Source of the DNA: JAKSSE01 sp045597645 | GTDB lineage: Bacteria; Bacillota; Clostridia; Lachnospirales; Lachnospiraceae | Assembly (NCBI GenBank): GCA_045597645.1 | Contig: JAZLKM010000055.1 | Span: 1-64,000 of the forward strand | DNA length: 64,000 bases | Direction: 5' to 3' | In this document: positions 25,985 to 34,900 of the stretch, piece after piece | How the letters are laid out: every line of letters starts with the position of its first letter | How positions within the stretch are numbered: position 1 is the first letter of the stretch | The notes under the pieces: model-generated | Database searches by the model: none | What the model was told of the DNA's origin: nothing | The model's input: the letters and a program-made list of their open reading frames with translations, nothing else | Program-made: the position numbers and the translations under genes

Positions 25985-26880
25985 TTGTTATCTCCAGTCT
26001 CTGCAGCGCTGCGTCTATCCTCTCTCTTCTGTCTCATTTTCTCGATAAATTCATTTGCAATGTGCCATCTAGCCTCGAGCCAGATATTCGCATAAACGCA
26101 AAAGAACATAATAGTCATACACATATATAGCCAAAGCATGCACAGCATCAGAGTTGCCAGGCTGCCATATACAGAAAAACCATTAAAATATTTAACATAC
26201 ATATTAAGACCATATGTAAATGTAAACCATCCTATTGAACAAAGTATTGCACCTGGAAGCTGACGTAAAAATAAAAGTTTCTTATTGGGTAGTACATAGA
26301 AAAGCAGTGCAAAAAACAATGTCAAAAAGGCAAATATTATTATATATCGAATATGAAGCTTCAATCTCAAGAAAAATGATAATAGCGGTAGCTTCATAAG
26401 CGCTAAAGCTTCAAGCTTATTTCCAAAAATTATACTTAAAAAAATTATCAGTAACGTGGTTACAAAGATAATCATATAAATCGTGCTACGAATACGCAGC
26501 TGTAACCATCCTCTGGTCTCTTGAATACCATGGATAGCATTAAACCCATCCATCATGTAGTGTATGCTCTTGGCAGAAGTCCAGACAGCCGCAACTACAG
26601 ATATCGGAAGAACACCAGATGATGATCTATATACTTCATCAAATATTTCTTCAAGAAAATTTGAAATATTCTCAGGAAAAAGATTACATAATGCCGTAAG
26701 AACATATGCCTCAGATATTGGTGTAAATTTAAGCAAGCTTGAAAAAAACATCAAAAAAGGAATCACTGACATCAAAATAAAGAATGCTGATTCAGAAGCA
26801 AATGCTGTTAAATGTATATCCTGAAGCCTTTGCCCTACAGGCTTAGTTTTTTCGTATATCTTTTTAATTCTTCTCTTCAT
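25981..26880 (-). CDS. YihY/BrkB-family inner membrane protein
   Basis: The 299-residue protein has about six membrane segments and the family patterns LTAFASESAFFILMSVIPF and SGVLPISVVAAVWTSAKS, with FTYGLNMYVKYF toward the end. YihY/BrkB proteins are widespread and of unknown function, not RNases as once annotated. The basic N-terminus and tail are cytoplasmic by charge. There is no good ribosome binding site: a terminator T-tract ends 3 bases before the ATG, so translation or transcription start may be unusual. Confidence 0.88.
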   Translation of the reverse strand: MKRRIKKIYEKTKPVGQRLQDIHLTAFASESAFFILMSVIPFLMFFSSLLKFTPISEAYVLTALCNLFPENISNFLEEIFDEVYRSSSGVLPISVVAAVWTSAKSIHYMMDGFNAIHGIQETRGWLQLRIRSTIYMIIFVTTLLIIFLSIIFGNKLEALALMKLPLLSFFLRLKLHIRYIIIFAFLTLFFALLFYVLPNKKLLFLRQLPGAILCSIGWFTFTYGLNMYVKYFNGFSVYGSLATLMLCMLWLYMCMTIMFFCVYANIWLEARWHIANEFIEKMRQKREDRRSAAETGDNK

Positions 26881-26882
26881 AA

Positions 26883-26918
26883 CTCAAAATACGACAGGAC
26901 CGCTTACGCGGCCCCGTC
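26883..26918 (-). terminator. GC-rich terminator immediately before yihY
   Basis: GACGGGGCCGC and GCGGTCCTGTC pair over 11 positions (two G-U) around a GTAA loop (26893-26903, 26908-26918), followed by TATTTTG. It ends the structured RNA transcribed from 27113. Confidence 0.75.
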
Positions 26919-27113
26919 AGTAAACAACATGTGACCAAAGTGCCCTCTCCTATAGTTTTGACGCCCAGCAAAATGCTAGGTGGGTAACCGCATTTGAATC
27001 TCTGCCTTCCCCTGGCGTTCAGAGAACGGGGGCTTGACATCAAAACAAAGATATAGGAATCCCATTCAAAAGAATTGTAGGTTCAAAAATATAGGTTAAG
27101 AAACACTCGAGCT
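26890..27113 (-). ncRNA. Structured non-coding RNA, possibly 6S RNA (ssrS)
   Basis: A minus-strand transcript of about 220 nt is framed by a perfect promoter and a GC-rich terminator and has no ORF. Its core (26949-27057) is one long hairpin. CCTATA pairs with TATAGG, then TTTTGATGTC with GGCGTCAAAA. Inside are a CCCC/GGGG stem topped by CGTTC/GAACG and a CC-AGCA/TGCT-GG stem. The mostly double-stranded rod with bulges, own promoter and length suit 6S RNA, which binds RNA polymerase. I could not confirm the family, and a regulatory leader for yihY is the alternative. Confidence 0.55.
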
Positions 27114-27119
27114 AGAGTC

Positions 27120-27148
27120 ATTATACAAAACTGCATAAAAAAACTCAA
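27120..27148 (-). promoter_or_regulatory. Promoter of the structured RNA
   Basis: TTGAGT (27143-27148) and a perfect TATAAT (27120-27125) on the minus strand are 17 bases apart. The start would be near 27113. It lies after the pckA terminator. Confidence 0.82.
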
Positions 27149-27154
27149 TGTGGA

Positions 27155-27187
27155 ATAAAAAATGAGGGGACAAATATGTCCCCTCAT
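27155..27187 (-). terminator. Terminator of pckA
   Basis: ATGAGGGGACA and TGTCCCCTCAT (27162-27172, 27177-27187) form an 11-bp perfect stem with a 4-nt loop, followed by TTTTTTATT on the minus strand. Confidence 0.92.
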
Positions 27188-27207
27188 ATCAAATATTCTA
27201 TCGAATA

Positions 27208-28923
27208 TTACAGGCTCTCGCACTCAGCAACGAGCTTCTGAAGTGCTGCAAGTGCCTCGTCAGGAAGCTTATCATAACCTTCGTTCTTTGAAGCGAAGTC
27301 TTCAACAGCCTTTACACGAGTCTTCATAGCATCGGTAAGTGCCTTTACATAATCCTTATCAGCAAGATCTGGAGTAAAGTCGCCAGTCTTTCCGTTCCAA
27401 TCGTTCATAATCTCGATATCTTCGAACGGTCCCCACTTCTCAAACTTAGCCTTGCCCTCAACGATAGTCTCAAGGATACCAAGGGTATCTTCCTTCTGGC
27501 ACTTGTGTCCCATGAAGTCACCGGTGTTAACGATGTAGCAAGCTACGTTCTTCTCATCGATAAGCTTGAAGAACTTCTCGTAATCACGAGCAAGTGGATA
27601 GGTACGGAATGGGTTTGCATAAGGTACGATACGGATTGCATTAAGATCGGTACCAGCAGCTACACGCTCAGCGGTAGAGGTCTTGGTTGCAAGAGTAGCA
27701 CCCATAACAGCTGCAAGAGCTGAACCCTTAAGCTTAACGATTGGCGGAATGGTAGGATCCTTCATGATCCAGAAGATAGCATTAACCGGGCTATCAATCT
27801 TATCTACACGGTTCGGGCTCCAAAGCTTAGACTTGATAGCACGTCCGTTACCGTTACGAATATCCTCAGTAACGATCTGGATCTTGCCATTCTCATCCAT
27901 GGTAGCTGAAACGTTCTGTACAGTAAGCAGATACTCGTTGTCCGGGCATCCGGTCGGGTAATCTGAGGTCTTGTCAAAGTAAGTAGGCTCAAGTGCTACT
28001 GAAGCACAGGTCTCGGTGTTAATGATGAATGCATCATCATGAAGAACCTTGATTGCCGGGTACTTTCCATCATGCTTAGCATGGGTAAGAGTTGACTTAC
28101 CTGAACCAGAAAGACCATAAACTGAAGCAACGAACTTGCTTCCATCATTAAGGGTGTACTCCTTCTGTCCACCGTGGCATGATGCATAACCATTACGGTT
28201 TGCAATAGCCCAAGCCATGGTAAGAGTACCCTTCTTATGCTCTCCGAAGTACTTCATACCAAGAATTGCAGCGCAGTTCTCGTTGGTGTCGAAATAGCAA
28301 AGAGTAAGTGGATCGCTAAGGCAGCTGTAATCTACGTCTGGTGCCTCATGTGGAGTCCACTGTGGATCAGAGAAGATGTAGATGTCTGGCTCATTGCCAT
28401 TACCTACAGGCTGGCTGTTCTTGTACATCTTTACATACTCATCTGACATGTACTGGAAGTTGAGCATCCAGTTGTAAAGAAGATTCTCCTCTCCTTCCGG
28501 AATAAGAAGGTGCGCCTTGCACATGAATTCCGGATCAAGACCTACATAGCACTCTGCATGATACATAGTCTTCCAACGGCTCTCATATACAGCATCCATG
28601 ACAACCTTATCAAGCTTAGTCTCATCTACACCAGGATATCCCTTGATGCGGCGAGCTGCAGCAAAACGTCCAGTAACTGCACCGTCGTTGAAAAGAAGAA
28701 CCTTAGCATCCTTCTCAAGACCGAAGGTGTCACCATCCTTTACCGGCATATCGGTAACGATGGTACCTGGAGAATTCTTAGCAAGCTCATAAGCTTCCTT
28801 AAGGGTGTTTACTTTGATTACGTTGTTTCCGTAGAAAGGAGCCTCGATAATAGAGCGGGTCTTTGAAAATCCAACCTTGCCCTTACCGATCTCATTAATC
28901 GGATAGTACGCCTTTGTTGACAT
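27208..28923 (-). CDS. pckA: Phosphoenolpyruvate carboxykinase (ATP)
   Basis: This enzyme interconverts oxaloacetate plus ATP with phosphoenolpyruvate, CO2 and ADP. In rumen-type anaerobes it often runs toward CO2 fixation. The 571-residue protein has the kinase-1a loop GLSGSGKSTLTHAKHDG, then VLHDDAF, and the substrate segment ARRIKGYPGVDE. AGGAGG precedes the ATG. A strong promoter lies upstream, divergent from citrate synthase, pairing two enzymes that compete for oxaloacetate. Confidence 0.96.
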   Translation of the reverse strand: MSTKAYYPINEIGKGKVGFSKTRSIIEAPFYGNNVIKVNTLKEAYELAKNSPGTIVTDMPVKDGDTFGLEKDAKVLLFNDGAVTGRFAAARRIKGYPGVDETKLDKVVMDAVYESRWKTMYHAECYVGLDPEFMCKAHLLIPEGEENLLYNWMLNFQYMSDEYVKMYKNSQPVGNGNEPDIYIFSDPQWTPHEAPDVDYSCLSDPLTLCYFDTNENCAAILGMKYFGEHKKGTLTMAWAIANRNGYASCHGGQKEYTLNDGSKFVASVYGLSGSGKSTLTHAKHDGKYPAIKVLHDDAFIINTETCASVALEPTYFDKTSDYPTGCPDNEYLLTVQNVSATMDENGKIQIVTEDIRNGNGRAIKSKLWSPNRVDKIDSPVNAIFWIMKDPTIPPIVKLKGSALAAVMGATLATKTSTAERVAAGTDLNAIRIVPYANPFRTYPLARDYEKFFKLIDEKNVACYIVNTGDFMGHKCQKEDTLGILETIVEGKAKFEKWGPFEDIEIMNDWNGKTGDFTPDLADKDYVKALTDAMKTRVKAVEDFASKNEGYDKLPDEALAALQKLVAECESL

Positions 28924-28973
28924 TACATCTACCTCCTATATGGTATTGTTACTTTTTACAAAAGTCCTTTTAT

Positions 28974-29002
28974 AATATACACGCATGTTAAATTTTTCGC
29001 AA
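28974..29002 (-). promoter_or_regulatory. Promoter of pckA
   Basis: TTGCGA (28997-29002) and TATATT (28974-28979) on the minus strand are 17 bases apart. The mRNA leader would be about 45 nt. Confidence 0.75.
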
Positions 29003-29038
29003 TCAAATTTTTACTTAATTATATGGAATATTTGTGTA

Positions 29039-29067
29039 TTGTGCGCCAAACTTCATTTTGATATTAT
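29039..29067 (+). promoter_or_regulatory. Promoter of the citrate synthase gene
   Basis: TTGTGC (29039-29044) and TATTAT (29062-29067) are 17 bases apart on the plus strand. It is back to back with the pckA promoter, with the two -35 boxes 36 bp apart, leaving room for a shared regulator. Confidence 0.75.
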
Positions 29068-29094
29068 ATATCAAGGAAATGGAAAGAGGGAAAT

Positions 29095-30474
29095 ATGGAA
29101 GATAGAGATTTTTCAATTATTACGCCAGAGATTACTCAGCTTGCATCACTGATTGATTCTAATGATGTGATTGCTCCTGATTTGTATACCCAATATGATA
29201 TCAAAAGAGGTCTCCGTGACCTTAACGGACGCGGTGTACTTGTTGGTATCACCAATATATCTGACGTAGTAGCTACAAAAGTTCTGCCAGATGGCACCAG
29301 AGTTCCTGCCGACGGCAATCTATACTACAGAGGTTATAATGTTGAGGAGCTTATTAAAGGCGAATCCAAGACCAGCCATTCCGGATTTGAGGAATGCGCT
29401 TATCTTTTAATGTTTGGCAAGCTTCCAAATCGCCGTGAGCTCGACACTTTCAATGCAATACTCAGTGACTATCGCTCTCTCCCAACATATTTCGTTAGAG
29501 ATATTATTATGAAATGTCCCAGTAAGGACATGATGAATACACTGGCGCGAAGTGTACTGACATTGTATGCTTACGACTCTAAGGCTGATGATATTAGCAT
29601 TCCAAACGTTATCAGACAGTGTTTGCAGCTTATTAGTATTTTCCCCATGCTATCTGTGTATGGTTATCACACTCATATGCACTATCATGAAGGAGAAAGT
29701 CTTTTCATCCATCCTCCTAAGCAGGAATACTCTACTGCAGAGAATATTCTTCATATGCTGCGTCCCGACAGTAAGTTCTCTCCTCTTGAGGCTCAGCTTC
29801 TAGACACAGCACTTATTCTTCATATGGAGCATGGCGGAGGTAATAACTCTACATTTACCACGCGATTAGTATCATCTTCAGGCACTGATACATACAGTGC
29901 TATTGCTGCAGCTATCGGATCTCTGAAGGGGCCTAAGCATGGCGGTGCCAATATTAAAGTAGTTAAAATGTTCCAGGACCTTAGAGACAACGTAAAAGAC
30001 CTTAAGGATGAAGAAGAGGTCGGAAACTATCTTAAAGCCTTACTTCACAAGGAAGCATTTGATAAGGCTGGCCTCATATATGGTATGGGCCACGCAGTAT
30101 ACTCTCTGTCTGATCCTAGAGCCAGAGCATTCCGAGGACTAGTCGAAGAGCTCTCGAGAGAAAAGGGGTGCGAGGATGACTTTGCCCTCTATGCCATGGT
30201 TGAAAGGCTTGCTCCACAAATAATTGCAAATGAGCGCAAAATATTTAAGGGCGTAAGTCCAAACGTTGATTTCTTTAGCGGATTTGCTTATCAAATGTTA
30301 GGTCTGCCGTTGCAGCTATACACTCCTATTTTTGCCATTGCAAGAATCGCTGGATGGTCTGCTCACCGACTTGAAGAGTTGGCTACATCAAACAAGATTA
30401 TGCGTCCTGCTTATATGACAGTTCAGGATCATCTTCCTTATGTTCCAATGGAAGATCGTTTATTTCATATATAA
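29095..30474 (+). CDS. gltA: Citrate synthase
   Basis: It condenses oxaloacetate and acetyl-CoA to citrate. The 459-residue protein has the citrate-synthase landmarks YRGYNVEEL, the oxaloacetate-binding MEHGGGNNSTF, GPKHGGAN and MGHAVYSLSDPRA. AGAGGG precedes ATG. The N-terminal extension and length resemble the longer clostridial form. No aconitase or isocitrate dehydrogenase lies next to it. Its 3' end overlaps the convergent helicase by 77 bases. Confidence 0.94.
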   Translation: MEDRDFSIITPEITQLASLIDSNDVIAPDLYTQYDIKRGLRDLNGRGVLVGITNISDVVATKVLPDGTRVPADGNLYYRGYNVEELIKGESKTSHSGFEECAYLLMFGKLPNRRELDTFNAILSDYRSLPTYFVRDIIMKCPSKDMMNTLARSVLTLYAYDSKADDISIPNVIRQCLQLISIFPMLSVYGYHTHMHYHEGESLFIHPPKQEYSTAENILHMLRPDSKFSPLEAQLLDTALILHMEHGGGNNSTFTTRLVSSSGTDTYSAIAAAIGSLKGPKHGGANIKVVKMFQDLRDNVKDLKDEEEVGNYLKALLHKEAFDKAGLIYGMGHAVYSLSDPRARAFRGLVEELSREKGCEDDFALYAMVERLAPQIIANERKIFKGVSPNVDFFSGFAYQMLGLPLQLYTPIFAIARIAGWSAHRLEELATSNKIMRPAYMTVQDHLPYVPMEDRLFHI

Positions 30475-32215
30475 ATCTCGAGGCCGACATTAATCTGTCG
30501 GCTTTTTTATTTACATATGATATGTAGAGCTCGTCTTTCGCTCTAGTCATCGCCACATACATAAGACGCCTTTCCTCTTCCAGGTTTTCCTTCGTCTTCT
30601 CTTTCATCATAGGTACTAGGCTTTCATTTACTTGTGGAATAAATACGATTTTGTATTCAAGGCCTTTTGCCCCATGCATTGTCAAAATATTCACCCCCTC
30701 ATCCTTAGCTTCAGATAAGGTGTGCTCATTACCATTTATGCGTTCTACAAGAAAACATATCATCTCCTGCATAGTCTTTTTTGTTTTAGCTATTTCAAGT
30801 ATATTCTCTAGCTCTTGCAAGTATGATTCCCGCTTTTGTGTGTCAGGATGCTTTTTAATATAGCTTTGATAGCCTACTGCATTTCTGAGAAAATTGATAG
30901 CCGGAAAAGGACTCATTCTACCAGCCATCTCAATACAATACTTGAATTTACTTATAGATTGAATCATCTGCTGATCACCTTTATAAAAATCCAGCAGTCC
31001 ATCAAAGTTTTCTCCTAATTCAAATGCATCTCTAAGTATTCCTCGGTAAGGCTTGTTGATCACTCTTAAATAATCTCCCCTGTCAGCAGTCTTAGTTGCA
31101 ATTTTCAAATACGCTACTATGTCTTTATCAACTTCTGCCTCTATTTTTTTATTATTCCATACAATCTGAGAATTGACCCTATACAATATAGCCATCTCGC
31201 TATAGGCAACACCTTTCTCGCGATGTTGTCGCTCTATTTCACTAAATATATATTCCATTTCAGTTTGGACATCTTCAAACCTGTTAATATGAATAGCACT
31301 CCCAGATATGCCTCTTGCCGAATACTGTTCTTTTTTATATCTAGTTTCGTTATTTTTTATTAACGCCATCGCTCCTGCCAGAATATTTCCGGTGCATCTA
31401 TAATTAGCCGACAGCACAATCGTCTTGCAGCCTTCAAAATCAGACTTAAATCCAAGCATTATCTCAGGAGATGCACCTCGAAATCCATATATTGACTGAT
31501 CATCGTCTCCTACAATAAATATATTATTGCTTGGCTGGCACATAAGTTTTATCGTCTCATACTGATTTCTTGCGATATCCTGGAATTCATCTATCAAAAA
31601 ATACTTGAATTTTCCCCTCCAATATTCAAGCCTGTCAGGATGATTTAAAAACATTTGTTGAACCAAAAGCACCATATCATCAAAATCTATCAGCTTATTA
31701 TTTTGAAGAGCATTATTATAGTATTTGTATGCTTTCTCAAAAATTGATTTAGAAAAAGTAATAGGCATATAGTCATCCAACGAATACTTACCGCATTTTA
31801 TATTGCTTATCTCCAATGCAAGATAATCGTAATCCTCGTTTGTCTCTATATTTTTTATCCCGTTTTTTTGGCAAAATGCGCGAAAAATCTGGTTCCGTGT
31901 CTGCACATTTACTATGCTATCTCCACTAAACCTATAATACTTTGATAAAATATGGAAAAAGACGCTATGAAAGGTTCCGAATGTAACCATCGCGTCAGAT
32001 TTGTTACCGTAGGCTTTTTGATAGCGAATTTTCATCTCGCTGGCAGCCGCTCTGGTAAATGTAATGACAAGAATCGACTCTCCAGAGACACCCGAATCTA
32101 AAAGAGCTTTGATTCTCGATACTATGACTGTAGTCTTACCCGAGCCTGGCCCTGCAAGTACCATGCAGGGCCCCTCGGTATGATTAACCGCTTCAATCTG
32201 TCTATTGTCTAGCAT
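30398..32215 (-). CDS. UvrD/PcrA-like superfamily 1 DNA helicase (short form)
   Basis: An ATP-driven 3'-5' helicase, likely in repair. Motifs in order: QIEAVNH (Q), GPGSGKTT (Walker A), ITFTRAAASEM (Ia), DEFQD (II), GDDDQSIYGFRGA (III), TMHGAKGLEYKIVF (V) and MYVAMTRAKDELYIS (VI). At 605 residues it lacks the roughly 100-residue C-terminal tail of PcrA, which binds RNA polymerase. AAAGGA precedes the ATG. It follows gltX by 48 bases and its 3' end lies antisense to citrate synthase. Confidence 0.92.
   Translation of the reverse strand: MLDNRQIEAVNHTEGPCMVLAGPGSGKTTVIVSRIKALLDSGVSGESILVITFTRAAASEMKIRYQKAYGNKSDAMVTFGTFHSVFFHILSKYYRFSGDSIVNVQTRNQIFRAFCQKNGIKNIETNEDYDYLALEISNIKCGKYSLDDYMPITFSKSIFEKAYKYYNNALQNNKLIDFDDMVLLVQQMFLNHPDRLEYWRGKFKYFLIDEFQDIARNQYETIKLMCQPSNNIFIVGDDDQSIYGFRGASPEIMLGFKSDFEGCKTIVLSANYRCTGNILAGAMALIKNNETRYKKEQYSARGISGSAIHINRFEDVQTEMEYIFSEIERQHREKGVAYSEMAILYRVNSQIVWNNKKIEAEVDKDIVAYLKIATKTADRGDYLRVINKPYRGILRDAFELGENFDGLLDFYKGDQQMIQSISKFKYCIEMAGRMSPFPAINFLRNAVGYQSYIKKHPDTQKRESYLQELENILEIAKTKKTMQEMICFLVERINGNEHTLSEAKDEGVNILTMHGAKGLEYKIVFIPQVNESLVPMMKEKTKENLEEERRLMYVAMTRAKDELYISYVNKKADRLMSASRFIYEINDLPLEHKEDDPELSYKQDA
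30483..30508 (+). terminator. Citrate synthase terminator inside the helicase gene
   Basis: GCCGACA and TGTCGGC (30483-30489, 30496-30502) form a 7-bp stem with a 6-nt loop followed by TTTTTT. The same bases encode helicase residues near KKADRLMSASRF on the other strand. Confidence 0.85.
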
Positions 32216-32263
32216 TTTATAATCCTTTCCGCTCTCTCCCAGGGCAAGGATTATATCTTTCTA

Positions 32264-33712
32264 CTAGCTAAGCTTAGCTATAGCAGCCTTAATTCTAGAA
32301 ATTGACTCTTCTTTACCTAATACTTCTAATATTTCAGTGGCTCCTGCCGGAGTCATTGGCTTACCAGAAAGTGCTGTTCTGATTGGCCACAATACATAAC
32401 CATTTTTATAACCTCTGTCAGCCGCAAAGCCAGAAAGCATTTCGTAAAGAGCGTCATTAGTATAATTATCAAATTTTTCCAGCTCAGGAAGCACCTCCTG
32501 AAGCAATGACAATGACGACTCTTCCGTCGTTTTCATTTTCTTATGCGTATATAGCTCACTGTCATATTCAGGAACAGCCTCAAAGAAATCAATAAGCGCA
32601 GGTATTTCCGGAAATACCTCTATTCTGGTTTGCACCATATGTGCCACCTTCTCTAGGTCTATATCTCTTTTTATGGTCTCTTTTATTATCGGCATCGCTC
32701 TATCGCAGAACTTATCAAAGTCCATAGCCTTAATATATTCGCCGTTCATCCATTTTGCTTTTGCAATATCAAATACTGCCGGGCTCTTACTTATGTGATG
32801 ATAGTCAAAAGCCTTCACAAGCTCTTCAAGCGAAAAAATCTCCTGATTATCCTCAGGGCTCCAACCTAGAAGTGCCACATAATTGACAACAGCTTCTGTT
32901 ACAAATCCCTGTTCAATCAAATCTTCATACGAGCTATGTCCACTTCGCTTAGAAAGCTTCTGATGCTCCTCATTTGTGATAAGTGGACAATGTATATACT
33001 TGGGAACTTCCCAGCCAAATGCCTCATACAAACGATTGTACTTAGGAGAAGATGAAATATACTCATTACCACGTACTACATGAGTAATTCCCATGAGATG
33101 GTCATCTACTACATTTGCAAAATTGTAGGTAGGAAATCCGTCAGACTTTATGAGAATCATATCATCAAGTTCCGCATTATCTACCGTAATATCACCATAA
33201 AGCTCATCATTAAAGGTAGTAGTACCCGTCTGCGGGTTGTTCTGTCTGATAACGTAAGGCTTGCCTGCTGCAAGATTCGCCTCTACTTCTTCTTTACTTA
33301 AATTAAGGCAGTGCTTGTCATATACGACAATTTCCTTGCCCTCAACCACTGAAGTACGCAATGACTCCAGTCTCTCCTTGTCGCAGAAACAATAATATGC
33401 CTCGCCCTTTTCCACCAGCTGCTTTGCATACTCTAAATAAACACCACTAGCCTGACGCTCACTCTGGACATATGGTCCAAAGCCCCTATCCTTATCGGGG
33501 CCCTCATCATGCTTAAGTCCGGTAGCCTCAAGGGTTCGATATATAATATCTACTGCACCCTCTACCAGTCTTTCCTGATCTGTATCTTCTATTCGAAGAA
33601 TGAAATCACCACCCTCATGCTTTGCTACAAGATAAGCATAAAGCGCTGTTCTTAAGTTTCCAACATGCATCCTTCCTGTAGGGCTTGGTGCAAATCTAGT
33701 TCTTACGGTCAT
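32264..33712 (-). CDS. gltX: Glutamyl-tRNA synthetase
   Basis: GltX charges tRNA-Glu, and in organisms lacking GlnS also tRNA-Gln; here glnS is present at 53750. The 482 residues have the class I signature PSPTGRMHVGN (HVGN in place of HIGH), RIEDTDQER and KLSKRSG. It lies 6 bases after the coiled-coil membrane protein gene, as if in the DUF5717 operon, which is an unexpected neighbour for a synthetase. Confidence 0.96.
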   Translation of the reverse strand: MTVRTRFAPSPTGRMHVGNLRTALYAYLVAKHEGGDFILRIEDTDQERLVEGAVDIIYRTLEATGLKHDEGPDKDRGFGPYVQSERQASGVYLEYAKQLVEKGEAYYCFCDKERLESLRTSVVEGKEIVVYDKHCLNLSKEEVEANLAAGKPYVIRQNNPQTGTTTFNDELYGDITVDNAELDDMILIKSDGFPTYNFANVVDDHLMGITHVVRGNEYISSSPKYNRLYEAFGWEVPKYIHCPLITNEEHQKLSKRSGHSSYEDLIEQGFVTEAVVNYVALLGWSPEDNQEIFSLEELVKAFDYHHISKSPAVFDIAKAKWMNGEYIKAMDFDKFCDRAMPIIKETIKRDIDLEKVAHMVQTRIEVFPEIPALIDFFEAVPEYDSELYTHKKMKTTEESSLSLLQEVLPELEKFDNYTNDALYEMLSGFAADRGYKNGYVLWPIRTALSGKPMTPAGATEILEVLGKEESISRIKAAIAKLS

Positions 33713-33718
33713 TGTTGT

Positions 33719-34897
33719 TTATATCCTTCCTGTTATTTTATCTACAGACCTTATTATCTCAGCAATCTCAGGGATGTATTCCCTTTGACCTCCAAGTAGT
33801 CTGTCTATTTCATCTCTCTCATCACTGACAACCTTTGTATTAAACTCGATTCTCTGACGTATCTTTTTTCTGCGTTCGATGAGCTGATGTCTTACTTCAC
33901 TCATTTCCTCAGGATCAATAATTGCCGCTGCCTGTGATATCCATATTTTGGAGTCATGTACTCCTGTATTGTTGAGTAGCCTTACTAATCTTGCTGTAAA
34001 ATACTCGTAATCCTCATTATTCCTGGTATATTTCTCATTTTCATTTAATGTCTCAATATATTTTTCCCATAAATAATTGAGTTCATAAGAATTGCTTACA
34101 TGATATTTTTCTTTGGTATACTCGATAGCATTGGTTACATTAACATACTTTATCTTTACCTTGTTAAGCAAAACAATAGCATTATTCATATTTGCATCTG
34201 CCTGCCTGCTGTCCTTGCCATCCATTTGCAACTTAATGTATATACAAAATCCTGCCACTGCTGTCAATGCAAAAATACTGGTCCACGCCCAGGATAGATT
34301 AGTTTTATATGCAGTCTGCAACCAGAAAAAGAGAACAAGCAGTGAGGCAAAACATGTAAAAAGAAGAATAATAAGGCTCTTTAAGATTTTCTGTTCCTTT
34401 TTTAGTTCATCTTTTTTTATAATCCACTGGCTCTTTTCGCCCTCAAGATAGCTCATGTCCCGCTTAACAGCACTTTGATACATCTCATTAGCCTGCATTC
34501 TCTTTATAGCCGAGGGTACTTCATCTTCATTCTGTTCCATCAAAGCAAACAAATTATCAGATAGCTTTTTTTCGCTGTGCAAAAACTCTTTTTTTGCTTT
34601 ATCAAGCATGACAACATTGCGTGCAACATCCAAAAGGTCAGATTTCTGTCGTGGAGGCAAATCTTCTATCTTTTTTATATCATCAAGGTAATTGGTTACA
34701 ACGCGATACTCTGCCTTCTGTTCCTCTATCTCCCTTGTAGTCTCAATAATTTGTTCGCAGGATTCAAGTATATAGTGCTGGCGCTTCTTATGCTCCTCCA
34801 GATCATCCATGGCATTAAGTTCCTTGGTAATTCTTCCGAAAGCCTCGTCCAGCTCCTTTTCCTTTTTATTCTTTTTACGAAACCATTTGATTCCCAT
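33719..34897 (-). CDS. Coiled-coil protein with two membrane segments, unknown function
   Basis: I do not recognise this 392-residue protein. Residues 1-170 are basic then heptad-like, rich in Glu, Lys and Leu (coiled coil). Two hydrophobic segments lie at about 174-193 and 203-221 (ILLFTCFASLLVLFFW and WTSIFALTAVAGFCIYI). A second coiled-coil region follows to about 390. Both ends should face the cytoplasm. It may anchor the neighbouring DUF5716/5717 proteins to the membrane, which is inference from context only. Confidence 0.75.
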   Translation of the reverse strand: MGIKWFRKKNKKEKELDEAFGRITKELNAMDDLEEHKKRQHYILESCEQIIETTREIEEQKAEYRVVTNYLDDIKKIEDLPPRQKSDLLDVARNVVMLDKAKKEFLHSEKKLSDNLFALMEQNEDEVPSAIKRMQANEMYQSAVKRDMSYLEGEKSQWIIKKDELKKEQKILKSLIILLFTCFASLLVLFFWLQTAYKTNLSWAWTSIFALTAVAGFCIYIKLQMDGKDSRQADANMNNAIVLLNKVKIKYVNVTNAIEYTKEKYHVSNSYELNYLWEKYIETLNENEKYTRNNEDYEYFTARLVRLLNNTGVHDSKIWISQAAAIIDPEEMSEVRHQLIERRKKIRQRIEFNTKVVSDERDEIDRLLGGQREYIPEIAEIIRSVDKITGRI

Positions 34898-34900
34898 AAA

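Noticed and set aside
26960..27000. Plus-strand AGGTGGGTAACCGC, which resembles a T-box motif
   Set aside because: The T-box core AGGGTGGNACCGCG is not matched, the downstream plus-strand gene is absent, and promoter and terminator support a minus-strand RNA.
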